Shown: piece by piece, positions 1 through 6,925 of the stretch
Layout of the letters: every line of letters starts with the position of its first letter
Position numbering within the stretch: the first letter of the stretch is position 1
DNA from: Candidatus Kerfeldbacteria bacterium
GTDB taxonomy: Bacteria; Patescibacteriota; Patescibacteriia; UBA9570
Reading direction: 5' to 3'
DNA: 7,217 nucleotides
Assembly (NCBI GenBank): GCA_003512175.1
Contig: DOSP01000017.1
Location: 1-7,217, forward strand
Notes under the pieces: model-generated
Database searches by the model: none
The model's input: only the letters and a program-made list of their open reading frames with translations
What the model was told of the DNA's origin: nothing
Program-made: the position numbers and the translations under genes

Positions 1-258
1 TTCAGTCACGATGACGAGTAAAACCAGCGCGATCATCCATGTCCCAAACGGTGCTGGGGCAAACACATCAATCAGTCCACCGAGCAGCACAGCCAAGACG
101 GCAGATTTTGGCCAAGACACACTGTTGGCCAGCACACCGCAATACACGACACTGGGTAACACGGTAAACGCTAAGCTTGGTATCGACCAACTGGCTACTT
201 CGGCCACGATGGTCACACCAAAGCCAAGTGCATACAAAACAATGTGCCACCATTTCAT
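1..258 (-). CDS. mreD: Rod shape-determining protein MreD, N-terminal part (runs off the window)
   Basis: An open frame starts with ATG at 258 and stays open for 86 codons to the window edge, so the C-terminal half (the family is about 160-170 aa) is missing. The start overlaps the mreC stop as ATGA, the usual mreC-mreD arrangement. The product is very hydrophobic, with likely membrane helices near residues 5-21, 30-48, 52-67 and 72-86, and carries GGLIDVFAPAPFG at 60-72, which resembles the G-L-x-x-D-x-x-x-x-x-x-x-G stretch typical of MreD. MreD is an integral membrane partner of MreC and the RodA/PBP2 elongation complex. The family is poorly conserved, so the call rests on the membrane profile, this motif and the position after mreBC. 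No Shine-Dalgarno sequence is visible, so translation is probably coupled to mreC. Confidence 0.85.
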   Translation of the reverse strand, partial: MKWWHIVLYALGFGVTIVAEVASWSIPSLAFTVLPSVVYCGVLANSVSWPKSAVLAVLLGGLIDVFAPAPFGTWMIALVLLVIVTE

Positions 259-1064
259 AGACTATTGGGTACGATGATAGAGACAATGGCATTGTTGCCA
301 TAGCGCACCATCGGACTGACAATGGCCGACTGAAACAGTTCGCTCGGTTCATTCACTACCTGTTCAACTGTCCCAATCACTAATCCCGCTGGAATGAATC
401 GATCCTGCCCACTCGTCACAATGACATCCCCTACAGTAACCGTTTGATCTTTCAAGATATAATTCATTGCTAAGCCAGTGCCAAATTGACCAACGATAAT
501 ACCACTAGCTGCTGTTGGTGTTTGCGTTTGGCCTTGAATGAGACTGTCATCATTTGTGGTCAATTTCACTTCACTGTATGATTCATGCACCGATGTGACT
601 ACTCCAAGCAGCATTCCCGGACCATAAATGACAGGATACCCTATCGCTACGCCGTCGGTCTCACCATGGTTCACATACAGCCACTGCCCCACGCTGGCCG
701 TGCCCAATCTCGCCATGACTTTGGCTGGCTCAATGGTATAGTCACGTTCCTGGGCAAAGGCTAACTGTGTTGCATAATCATCGTACTGTGCTAATTTGAC
801 TTGGAGATCATGGTTTTGTTGCACGACACTGGCCAACTGATCTTTTAATGTCCGGTTCTCAGCTAGTAACGTACTGTCGGTAGTACTATACAGCGGACTA
901 AAGGAATCAATGGTGGCATAGGCCAAGCCGGTCACCGGTTGCACCGCTGTACCAACCCAGTGCTCAATGGCTCGCAACCAGCCAGCGTAATACACAATCA
1001 CGGCCACGACGATAACACCAAGCAGGATCAGCAATTGACGAGCCTGATCTTGAAAAAACTTCAT
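255..1064 (-). CDS. mreC: Rod shape-determining protein MreC
   Basis: The 269-aa product has the MreC layout: a short cytoplasmic start, one membrane helix at about 10-28, a coiled coil at about 64-98 (starting LLAENRTLKDQL) and an extracytoplasmic beta-rich domain from about 105 to the end. The conserved C-terminal signature is present as GDVIVTSG at 212-219 followed by PAGLVIGTV at 225-233. MreC is a membrane-anchored scaffold that polymerises through the coiled coil and beta domains and activates PBP2/RodA for lateral wall growth. Its ATG overlaps the mreB stop by 4 bp (ATGA) and its TGA overlaps the mreD start in the same way, so all three are likely translated together. Length is typical to slightly short for the family. 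I see nothing broken in it. Confidence 0.95.
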   Translation of the reverse strand: MKFFQDQARQLLILLGVIVVAVIVYYAGWLRAIEHWVGTAVQPVTGLAYATIDSFSPLYSTTDSTLLAENRTLKDQLASVVQQNHDLQVKLAQYDDYATQLAFAQERDYTIEPAKVMARLGTASVGQWLYVNHGETDGVAIGYPVIYGPGMLLGVVTSVHESYSEVKLTTNDDSLIQGQTQTPTAASGIIVGQFGTGLAMNYILKDQTVTVGDVIVTSGQDRFIPAGLVIGTVEQVVNEPSELFQSAIVSPMVRYGNNAIVSIIVPNSL

Positions 1065-2101
1065 GCGTTTGTGGTAAAGAGGATGGACTTCTTCAGTTGA
1101 TCAAGATTATCTAACACAATACCCGTGCCACGCGCCACTGCGGTAAGCGGATCATCCACCACGTGCACTGGGATATTCGTGGCTGCCTCAATCCGTTCGT
1201 CGAGCCGTTTCAGTAAAGCCCCGCCACCAGTCAGCATAATCCCCCGTTCATAGATATCTGCCACTAACTCGGGTGGAGTGGTTTCAATGGTGCTGCAAAT
1301 ATTTTCGATTAACAAATTCAGGGTTTTATCCAAAGCCGCTCGGATGTGGCGACTGGACAAGGCCAATTCCCGCGGCAAACCTGTAATTAAATCTCGACCA
1401 CGAATCATCAATTCAAGTTCCTCGGCTAATGGTAAGGCGGATCCTAGTTGAATCTTCGCTAATTCTGCCGTACGCTCACCAATCAGCAAATTAAATTCAT
1501 CACGACAGAAATTAATAATATCTTGGTTAAAATCATCACCGGCTGTGCGGAGGGAGCGCGAATTCACTACACCACCCAATGCAATCACCGCTATTTCCGT
1601 GGTACCACCGCCGATATCAACAATCATTGTTCCAGTGGATTCTTGGACTGGTAAGCGTGAGCCAATGGCGGCTGCCATCGGTTCTTCAATCAGAATCACT
1701 TCTTTGGCACCGGCATTCTTGGCGGCATCTTCTACCGCTTTACGTTCAACTTCGGTCACGCCGAGCGGAATAGCAATCACTACGCGTGGTCTTGGCAAAA
1801 TGGAAAAAGATTCTCGATGCACTTTATCAATAAAGTGTTTGAGCATTTTTTCGGTCACTTCAAAATCAGATACCACACCATTTACCAAAGGACGGCTGGC
1901 TACAATATGAGCGGGAGTTTTTCCGATCATGGCTTTGGCATCTTGGCCCACTGCTAAGATTTGGTCAGTCAACGTGTTGACTGCCACCACAGACGGTTCA
2001 TTAATCACAATACCGCGATCACGTACGTACACCAACGTATTGGCCGTACCGAGGTCAATACCGATGTCTTTTGAGACACTGCCAAAAAATCGATTAAGCA
2101 T
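1061..2101 (-). CDS. mreB: Cell shape-determining actin homologue MreB
   Basis: The 346-aa product is a full-length MreB. It begins MLNRFFG, a short hydrophobic/amphipathic N-terminus of the kind that binds membrane, followed by the phosphate-1 loop DIGIDLGTANT (12-22), the catalytic-region Glu in LIEEPMAAAIG (E140), the phosphate-2 loop VDIGGGTTE (161-169) and the adenosine motif GIMLTGGGALL (287-297). It forms ATP-dependent filaments under the inner membrane that direct the elongation machinery through MreC and MreD, encoded just downstream. The start codon lies inside the end of proS (8 bp overlap) and no Shine-Dalgarno sequence precedes it, so coupled translation is likely. The conserved motif spacing from the first Met supports this start. 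The plasmid paralogue ParM and the chaperone DnaK are excluded by the close MreB-type motifs and the mreCD neighbours. Confidence 0.98.
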   Translation of the reverse strand: MLNRFFGSVSKDIGIDLGTANTLVYVRDRGIVINEPSVVAVNTLTDQILAVGQDAKAMIGKTPAHIVASRPLVNGVVSDFEVTEKMLKHFIDKVHRESFSILPRPRVVIAIPLGVTEVERKAVEDAAKNAGAKEVILIEEPMAAAIGSRLPVQESTGTMIVDIGGGTTEIAVIALGGVVNSRSLRTAGDDFNQDIINFCRDEFNLLIGERTAELAKIQLGSALPLAEELELMIRGRDLITGLPRELALSSRHIRAALDKTLNLLIENICSTIETTPPELVADIYERGIMLTGGGALLKRLDERIEAATNIPVHVVDDPLTAVARGTGIVLDNLDQLKKSILFTTNA

Positions 2102-3320
2102 GGTGTGAAATAAATTGATCCACTGTCATCAAGGTAGTCGTTGATTCTAACCGCCGTTTCACTTCTAGCTGCTGACCAGTTTTTGCACTCAACACCAAGC
2201 GGGTTGGTAATCCCAGAAGATCAGCATCTCCCAATTTTGCCCCGGCTGAGATTTGACGGTCATCATAGAGTACCGAATAGCCGGCCTGTTGTAAAGCCTC
2301 ATACACCGTATCTGACTGAACACTATCTTTATTCAAGTTAATCAAGTGAATGGCAAACGGAGCCACTGCTTCTGGCCAGATCATACCACGCTCATCGTGA
2401 TGGATTTCCACAATCGTCCCCAATAAGCGAGTTAACCCAATGCCATAACAACCCATCACCACCGGTACCCGCTGCCCAGTGGCATCGGTCACAGAGACAT
2501 CAAATGCGTCGGTATACTTCGTTCCCAACTTAAAAATGTTGCCAACTTCAATGGCTTTCGCTTCGTGGACGTCACTTCCCTGACACTGTGGGCAGACTGG
2601 TGTGTCCGCTCGAATTTCTCGATTGACGGCTAACTGACACTGCTGACAAATATAAATAATATCCTCGCCAGCTGGAGTGACGGTTTGAAATTCATGAGAA
2701 TATCTGGAGAAGACTCCACCGGAGGCTACGGTTAAATGAGTCTGCGCGCCAATTCCTAGCCGGTCAAATATCCGTCGGTAGGCCTGTAACACTTGGTCAT
2801 AATAGGTATCCAAATCGGCCTGGCTGGTATGAAATGAATACATGTCCTTCATCAAAAATTCTCGACCCCGCAGGATACCAGATTTTGGCCGTAATTCTTT
2901 GCGAAACTTTGTTTGAAATTGGTAGACTGCTAACGGCAGATCCTTATAGGATTGCACAAAGTGTTTGACCAGCGGCACCACGACCTCCTCATGCGTTGGA
3001 CATAACACATAGGTATGATCGGCTTCATCCGTAACCATGTAAAAAATATCCTGCATCGTTTCCCAGCGCCCTGACGTTACCCACAGATCTTTAGCGCTTA
3101 AGGTTGGCATGGCTACTTCCTGCCCACCAACTCCGTTCATCTCTTCCCGAATGACTTGCTCAATACGATCAACCACCCGCTTACCGAGAGGCAACAAGGT
3201 ATACACACCGGCCATGAGCTTATTGATAAAACCACCGCGCACCAACAATTGAGCGTTGATACTGGTTTCCTCTTGATTCAACTGTTTGCTGGTTTTAGTA
3301 AATAATTGAGATTGACGCAT
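2094..3320 (-). CDS. proS: Prolyl-tRNA synthetase, short form lacking the INS editing domain
   Basis: This class II enzyme charges tRNA-Pro with proline. Motif 1 lies around 38-75 (GVYTLLPLGKRVVDRIE onward), the proline-pocket TxE is T109-H-E111, motif 2 is FRKELRPKSG with R140, and motif 3 is MGCYGIGLTRLL (289-300) with R298. A C-terminal anticodon-binding domain follows from about 320 (YDDRQISAGAKLGDADLLG, 352-370). At 408 aa it is much shorter than the usual bacterial enzyme of about 570 aa: the roughly 180-residue INS domain that deacylates Ala-tRNA-Pro, normally between motifs 2 and 3, is absent. Instead there are two CxxC pairs (C225/C228 and C243/C246), a possible zinc knuckle, giving a layout like mitochondrial ProRS. 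The gene begins 19 bp after rseP, the rseP-proS order being widespread in bacteria, and runs 8 bp into mreB. No Shine-Dalgarno sequence is seen. Confidence 0.97.
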   Translation of the reverse strand: MRQSQLFTKTSKQLNQEETSINAQLLVRGGFINKLMAGVYTLLPLGKRVVDRIEQVIREEMNGVGGQEVAMPTLSAKDLWVTSGRWETMQDIFYMVTDEADHTYVLCPTHEEVVVPLVKHFVQSYKDLPLAVYQFQTKFRKELRPKSGILRGREFLMKDMYSFHTSQADLDTYYDQVLQAYRRIFDRLGIGAQTHLTVASGGVFSRYSHEFQTVTPAGEDIIYICQQCQLAVNREIRADTPVCPQCQGSDVHEAKAIEVGNIFKLGTKYTDAFDVSVTDATGQRVPVVMGCYGIGLTRLLGTIVEIHHDERGMIWPEAVAPFAIHLINLNKDSVQSDTVYEALQQAGYSVLYDDRQISAGAKLGDADLLGLPTRLVLSAKTGQQLEVKRRLESTTTLMTVDQFISHHA

Positions 3321-3321
3321 A

Positions 3322-3352
3322 GAGTAATGAGATCAGGTGTTATGAGATCAGG
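3322..3352 (-). repeat. 15-bp imperfect tandem repeat spanning the rseP stop and the rseP-proS gap
   Basis: On the minus strand the end of rseP reads CTGATCTCATAACAC (3351-3337), followed at once by CTGATCTCATTACTC (3336-3322), a 13 of 15 match. On the plus strand the exact core ATGAGATCAGG occurs at 3327-3337 and 3342-3352. The upstream copy contains the rseP TAA stop; the downstream copy has TTA at the same place. This duplication makes up most of the only spacer longer than 5 bp in the window. It looks like a slippage duplication; no regulatory role can be shown. Confidence 0.75.
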
Positions 3353-4434
3353 CCGACCACATCTTTAATAGTAACGGCCATAATAAAGATAAGAAAGATG
3401 ATAAACCCAACATTGTGCACAATCACCTGCCAACGTAATGGGATAGGACGCCGAACAATGGCTTCCAACCCGACAAAAATGAGTTTACCTCCATCCAGTG
3501 GCGGGAAGGGCAAGAGATTAAAAATAGCCAAATTCAGTGACAGCAAAGCGGCAAACTGAATGACGTATACAAAACCGAGCTGAGTGGCTTGGTGAGTCAA
3601 GGTGGCGATACCGACCGGTCCAGCCACAGCGCCAGATACATCTTTGCCCTGCACGGCACTTCCAATTAATCCGCCAAAGGCTACAACTAATGTTTGAGTG
3701 AGTCGCCAGGTTTGTTTGGTGGCTTGAACCACCGCACTGCCGAACGGTAATTCGACCGTACCGGTTTCCACAAAATAGGCTCCGATACCGGCCTGTCCGT
3801 CACTCAAGGCAGTCGTGGCTGTGGTCATGTCTACAGTGGTTTCACCGCGCTGAACCGATAATGCGATCACCGCACCACTCGTGACGGGCGCTAACTGTTC
3901 TTTGATGCTTGCCACTGTGGTCACCGGAGTTTGATTCACCGCTGAAATCGTATCCCCAACCTGCAACCCGGCTTGGGCTGCCGGAACATCGGCCGTAATA
4001 TCTGCCACAACTACACTCTGATTAGACACGACTGCGTTAGCTGGGACATCACCAAGCTGTGATGGCATCCCGATCATATAGCCAATGGCAAATAACACAA
4101 TGGTAAGAAGGTAATTCATCACAATTCCGGCAATCAAAATGGCAAAACGCTTGAGCAAAGATTGCGCCATGAAATCATCCGGCTTGCGCTCGGTAGGAGC
4201 CGCCCCATCCTGCTCGATAATGCCTTTAATCTTCACAAAACCACCGATCGGAATAGCATTCAGTGAATAGAGGGTCTTGCCGAATTTTTTGCCAAATAAC
4301 CGCGGCGGAAACCCAAAACCAAATTCTTCCACACCCACCCGAAAGGCTCGGGCGGACAGAAAGTGACCAAGTTCATGCACCAACACCAAAATTCCCAAAA
4401 TGACGATAAAACTTATCGCCGATGCCCAAATCAT
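3340..4434 (-). CDS. rseP: RIP metalloprotease RseP (site-2 protease, M50 family)
   Basis: The 364-aa membrane protein has the zinc-binding HELGH at 20-24 inside the first membrane helix and the second active-site motif NLLPFPPLDGG (306-316; D314 is the third zinc ligand) in a C-terminal helix. Further hydrophobic segments lie at about 93-121, 281-309 and 335-357, and GPVGI is at 262-266. A single PDZ domain spans about 139-205 (AGLQVGDTISAVNQTP at its core); E. coli RseP has two, whereas Gram-positive RasP-type enzymes have one. These proteases cut transmembrane substrates such as anti-sigma factors and remnant signal peptides; the substrate here is unknown. The ATG overlaps the frr stop as ATGA. 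The motif sits close to the N-terminus as expected, which supports the start. proS follows, a classic neighbour. Confidence 0.96.
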   Translation of the reverse strand: MIWASAISFIVILGILVLVHELGHFLSARAFRVGVEEFGFGFPPRLFGKKFGKTLYSLNAIPIGGFVKIKGIIEQDGAAPTERKPDDFMAQSLLKRFAILIAGIVMNYLLTIVLFAIGYMIGMPSQLGDVPANAVVSNQSVVVADITADVPAAQAGLQVGDTISAVNQTPVTTVASIKEQLAPVTSGAVIALSVQRGETTVDMTTATTALSDGQAGIGAYFVETGTVELPFGSAVVQATKQTWRLTQTLVVAFGGLIGSAVQGKDVSGAVAGPVGIATLTHQATQLGFVYVIQFAALLSLNLAIFNLLPFPPLDGGKLIFVGLEAIVRRPIPLRWQVIVHNVGFIIFLIFIMAVTIKDVVGLIS

Positions 4435-4964
4435 AACTTCATGATATCAGCTGATTTGGTTTCAGCTAATTGGGTCAGAGCCTGATTAAAATGATCAACT
4501 TGTTTTTGAATTTCTTTTTGGTCCGCGAAAGCCTGATCTTCCGAAATCGATTTATCGGCCTTCTTAGTTTTTACATCATGCATCAATTCTTCACGCACTA
4601 ATTTCACTTTCACTTTGGCATCTTCCGCTTTTTGGGCTACCAGTTTCGCAAGTTCGTGACGCTTTTCCTCAGTCAATGGTGGAAACGGTAGACGAATCAC
4701 CGCCCCATCGACCGCCGGATTAAAATCACGCCCACAGGTGCGTAAGGCTCGCTCGACATCTTTAATAACGTTGCGATCCCATGGTTGGATGACCAATAAC
4801 TGCGGCCCTTGACTGTTCACACTGGCCAGCTGTTCTAAAGGCGTTTTGGCGCCATAGGCTTCGACGATCACACCTTCCACCGCGGCCGGTGAGACGCGCC
4901 CAACTTGGATGGTGGCGTACTCCTTTTGCAAGTGTTGTAGGATTGGCTCAAATTTTGCACGCAT
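4431..4964 (-). CDS. frr: Ribosome recycling factor
   Basis: RRF splits post-termination ribosomes together with EF-G. The 177-aa product matches the family along its length: VEAYGAKTPLEQLASV (34-49), LLVIQPWDRNVIKDVERAL (56-74), RLPFPPLTEEKRHELAKLV (91-109) and ISEDQ (140-144), ending in IMKL. It is about 8 residues shorter than E. coli RRF at the N-terminus. The start is secure, because an in-frame TAA lies four codons upstream with no other start between. The usual IRTGRA core reads IQVGRV (19-24), so the first Arg is Gln20, and the VRNIRRDAND helix reads VKLVREELMHD; by alignment E. coli R132 is kept as R124 but its neighbours are changed. The gene starts 5 bp after the propeller lipoprotein and overlaps rseP by 4 bp (ATGA). 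In many bacteria uppS, cdsA and dxr stand between frr and rseP; here they do not. Confidence 0.96.
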   Translation of the reverse strand: MRAKFEPILQHLQKEYATIQVGRVSPAAVEGVIVEAYGAKTPLEQLASVNSQGPQLLVIQPWDRNVIKDVERALRTCGRDFNPAVDGAVIRLPFPPLTEEKRHELAKLVAQKAEDAKVKVKLVREELMHDVKTKKADKSISEDQAFADQKEIQKQVDHFNQALTQLAETKSADIMKL

Positions 4965-4969
4965 ACCGG

Positions 4970-6082
4970 TTAGTTACGTTTTATCAAACCACGCTGCTCT
5001 TCTTCCTTATACATGCCGGCATACATCACATTGGGTGTTTGTGGATCAATCAGATATTGGTAAATTTTACGGCTCGAAGGAAAATTCTCGATGACTTTCC
5101 AGGTGGCGCCGCCGTCGACCGATTTATGAATAATATGCCCCAGCGTAAAATACAGTTCATTCGGTTTCCCGACCACGGTTGATACACTGCGCACGTCATC
5201 ATTTTGTTTATCATCAACTCCAACTAAGGTAATGATATCGCTCCAGTCTTCACCATTATTGGCGCCACGCATTAAGCCTCGGCGTGTGACGGTATACAAC
5301 ACTGAAGGATCGTTCACATCTAAACTGATTTGAACCACTTTGTGGGCATTGTCAAACTGTTCTTTTACCGCCTTGGTGACCAATTCCGTCCAACCTTGAT
5401 TAATGTCTTCGGCAATCGAGCCTTCTGGAATTTCACCACCAGTGACGGATCGATACAGCGTCTGCTCATCGGTGAGCACGTACACAATCCGCGTATCATG
5501 CGGCGCCACCAGCAATTGTTCAATCCCATCGCCAATTTGCATGCGCAAATCCCAGCTCACGCCATAATCGGCGCTTTTTACCACGGTACCAGATGATGTG
5601 CCAGCATACACCCGACTGTGTTCAAATGAATCAACGGCTAACGCAGTGATGGTTCCACCCTGCACATCCGTGTAGACCGTTTCCCAGGTTAAACCCTCAT
5701 CGGTCGACTTCAATACCGTTTTATCCTTGGCCATATAGACATTACTGGGGTCAACCGGATCCACGGCAATACTGCGAATGGTGCCAGTCGTAATATCGGA
5801 TTGATACCAATTTTCACCGCCGGTCAGAGTCAGATACAACCCGTTCTCACGGGTGCCGATGTAGATGATGTTCGGATCTTGAGGATGAAAGGTCATTGCC
5901 AAGATATTCTCCTGACTGATCGTTTGGATACCCTCGGTACTGCCGCTGACTACGGTAATCTGTTCCCAGGTTTCTCCAGAATCAAATGATCGAAAGACCC
6001 CGCCATCAGTTGATTCATTACAACTGACGCCGAGCAGAGCCAGGGGAAACATCAGCCAGATCCATGATTTCAGATGGTTCAT
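4970..6082 (-). CDS. Putative lipoprotein with a BNR/Asp-box (sortilin/YCF48-like) beta-propeller
   Basis: The 370-aa product starts with a basic/hydrophobic signal (residues 1-20) ending LLGVSC, so Cys21 is a likely lipidation site, although Gly at -3 makes the lipobox imperfect. The propeller begins almost at once. Asp-box motifs (S-x-D-x-G-x-T-W) lie at 32-39, 85-92, 126-133, 170-177, 272-280 (degenerate) and 321-328, with another at 212-231 split by an insertion of about 12 residues. Seven strands of the VYxG type (near 71, 114, 157, 198, 260, 309 and 351) point to seven blades. Homologous folds include sialidase BNR repeats, sortilin Vps10 and the photosystem II factor YCF48. No catalytic residues are recognised and the function is unknown; a binding or assembly role outside the membrane is inference. 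The ATG overlaps the holB stop (ATGA) and frr follows 5 bp later, so it is probably expressed with replication and translation genes. Confidence 0.85.
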   Translation of the reverse strand: MNHLKSWIWLMFPLALLGVSCNESTDGGVFRSFDSGETWEQITVVSGSTEGIQTISQENILAMTFHPQDPNIIYIGTRENGLYLTLTGGENWYQSDITTGTIRSIAVDPVDPSNVYMAKDKTVLKSTDEGLTWETVYTDVQGGTITALAVDSFEHSRVYAGTSSGTVVKSADYGVSWDLRMQIGDGIEQLLVAPHDTRIVYVLTDEQTLYRSVTGGEIPEGSIAEDINQGWTELVTKAVKEQFDNAHKVVQISLDVNDPSVLYTVTRRGLMRGANNGEDWSDIITLVGVDDKQNDDVRSVSTVVGKPNELYFTLGHIIHKSVDGGATWKVIENFPSSRKIYQYLIDPQTPNVMYAGMYKEEEQRGLIKRN

Positions 6083-6921
6083 ACGGTTGGAAAAATATTC
6101 AAAAGTAAATTGGACATCACTAACTTAACTTGGGCGGTGGTGCGTAAACGGTCACGCGCCTGTGCAATGGCCCGTAAGGCCTGCACGCTGACCAAGGGGT
6201 GTATGGCCAGCTGCTGATACACGACACTCTCTAGGCCCTCGAGCTGGTGCAGGGCATCTGGCCGTTTCAACTCACCGATGCTGGCCAATCGTTCAACCGG
6301 TGTCTGCTGCAAGATAGTCGACCAACGCTCAAGATCTTTCAGCCGGAGTGTGTGCACGCTGCCTGGACAACCATGACACCATGGAATCAATGTAGCTTGC
6401 TCGGGCCAGGCTGCGAGCAATTCAGCATCGGACACAGGATGAAAGCGAATGATACTGCAGCGTGAGATGACGGTGGCTGGGATACCCTCCAGTGTACTCG
6501 CCAACAGGTAGAGCACAACATGGCCGCGTGGTTCTTCGAGCAGCTTGAGCAGCGCATTACACACCTGCACACTGAGCTGTTCCGCAGCTGTCACCACAAT
6601 GGCGCGTTGCGTGACACTAAAATTCGTTTCGGCTGCTTCGCGCAAGACTGCCCGTACGGCAGCCATATCCAGCTCGGCACCATCCAACCAGCGCAGACCA
6701 CTGTGGCTATCACGCTTCAAATGGGTGCATGACCAACACCGTTGGCAAGCAGACTGTTTTTCACACCAAGCCTGGAACAAGTAGTTGATAAGGAACGTGG
6801 TTTTGCCTATGTGTTCCGGCCCGACCCACAATTGGGCTCGTGGGACTATACCATTTTTTATTGTCTTTTGCAAGTAGTGCGAGACCGCTTGGTTACCCAC
6901 CAAGGCTTTTGTGTAGCGCAT
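6079..6921 (-). CDS. holB: DNA polymerase III delta' subunit (clamp loader)
   Basis: The 280-aa AAA+ protein has a P-loop GPEHIGKTT (34-42), a zinc-binding cysteine set C53, C59, C62, C65 (the last three at the same numbers as I recall for E. coli delta'), a sensor-1/Walker B region IVVTAAEQLS (108-117) leading into NALLKLLEEP (122-131), and the SRC motif S153-R154-C155 that supplies the arginine finger. Thr111 and Ala112 replace the two Walker B acids, so the subunit probably does not hydrolyse ATP, which fits delta' rather than the DnaX (tau/gamma) subunit. In the clamp loader it works with DnaX and delta (HolA) to load the beta clamp on DNA. It is shorter than E. coli delta' (334 aa), mainly in the C-terminal region. 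It begins 4 bp after the glycosyltransferase gene; an AGGA precedes the ATG by only 2 nt, too close for a good ribosome binding site. Confidence 0.93.
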   Translation of the reverse strand: MRYTKALVGNQAVSHYLQKTIKNGIVPRAQLWVGPEHIGKTTFLINYLFQAWCEKQSACQRCWSCTHLKRDSHSGLRWLDGAELDMAAVRAVLREAAETNFSVTQRAIVVTAAEQLSVQVCNALLKLLEEPRGHVVLYLLASTLEGIPATVISRCSIIRFHPVSDAELLAAWPEQATLIPWCHGCPGSVHTLRLKDLERWSTILQQTPVERLASIGELKRPDALHQLEGLESVVYQQLAIHPLVSVQALRAIAQARDRLRTTAQVKLVMSNLLLNIFPTV

Positions 6922-6925
6922 AGTC

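Noticed and set aside
11..277. An 88-codon plus-strand open frame at the left edge
   Set aside because: It is antisense to the membrane-protein frame of mreD; its Ser/Thr/Pro-rich product is what the reverse of hydrophobic codons gives.
68..352. A 94-codon minus-strand open frame across the mreC-mreD junction
   Set aside because: It overlaps the conserved mreC C-terminus and the mreD start in another frame and its product is Cys/Arg-rich with no family resemblance. The mreD frame starting at 258 explains the region better.
1545..1910. A 121-codon open frame on the plus strand, antisense to mreB
   Set aside because: It lies wholly inside the strongly conserved mreB coding region, crossing the phosphate-2 loop, has no recognisable domain and is explained by codon bias of the opposite strand.
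3321..3339. Promoter or terminator in the rseP-proS spacer
   Set aside because: At 19 bp it is too short for a -35/-10 pair or for a hairpin with a U-tract, and its sequence is accounted for by the tandem repeat.
4970..6082. The propeller protein as a sialidase or other glycosidase
   Set aside because: Asp-boxes are structural; the catalytic arginine triad, Tyr/Glu pair and FRIP-type motif of sialidases are not seen.
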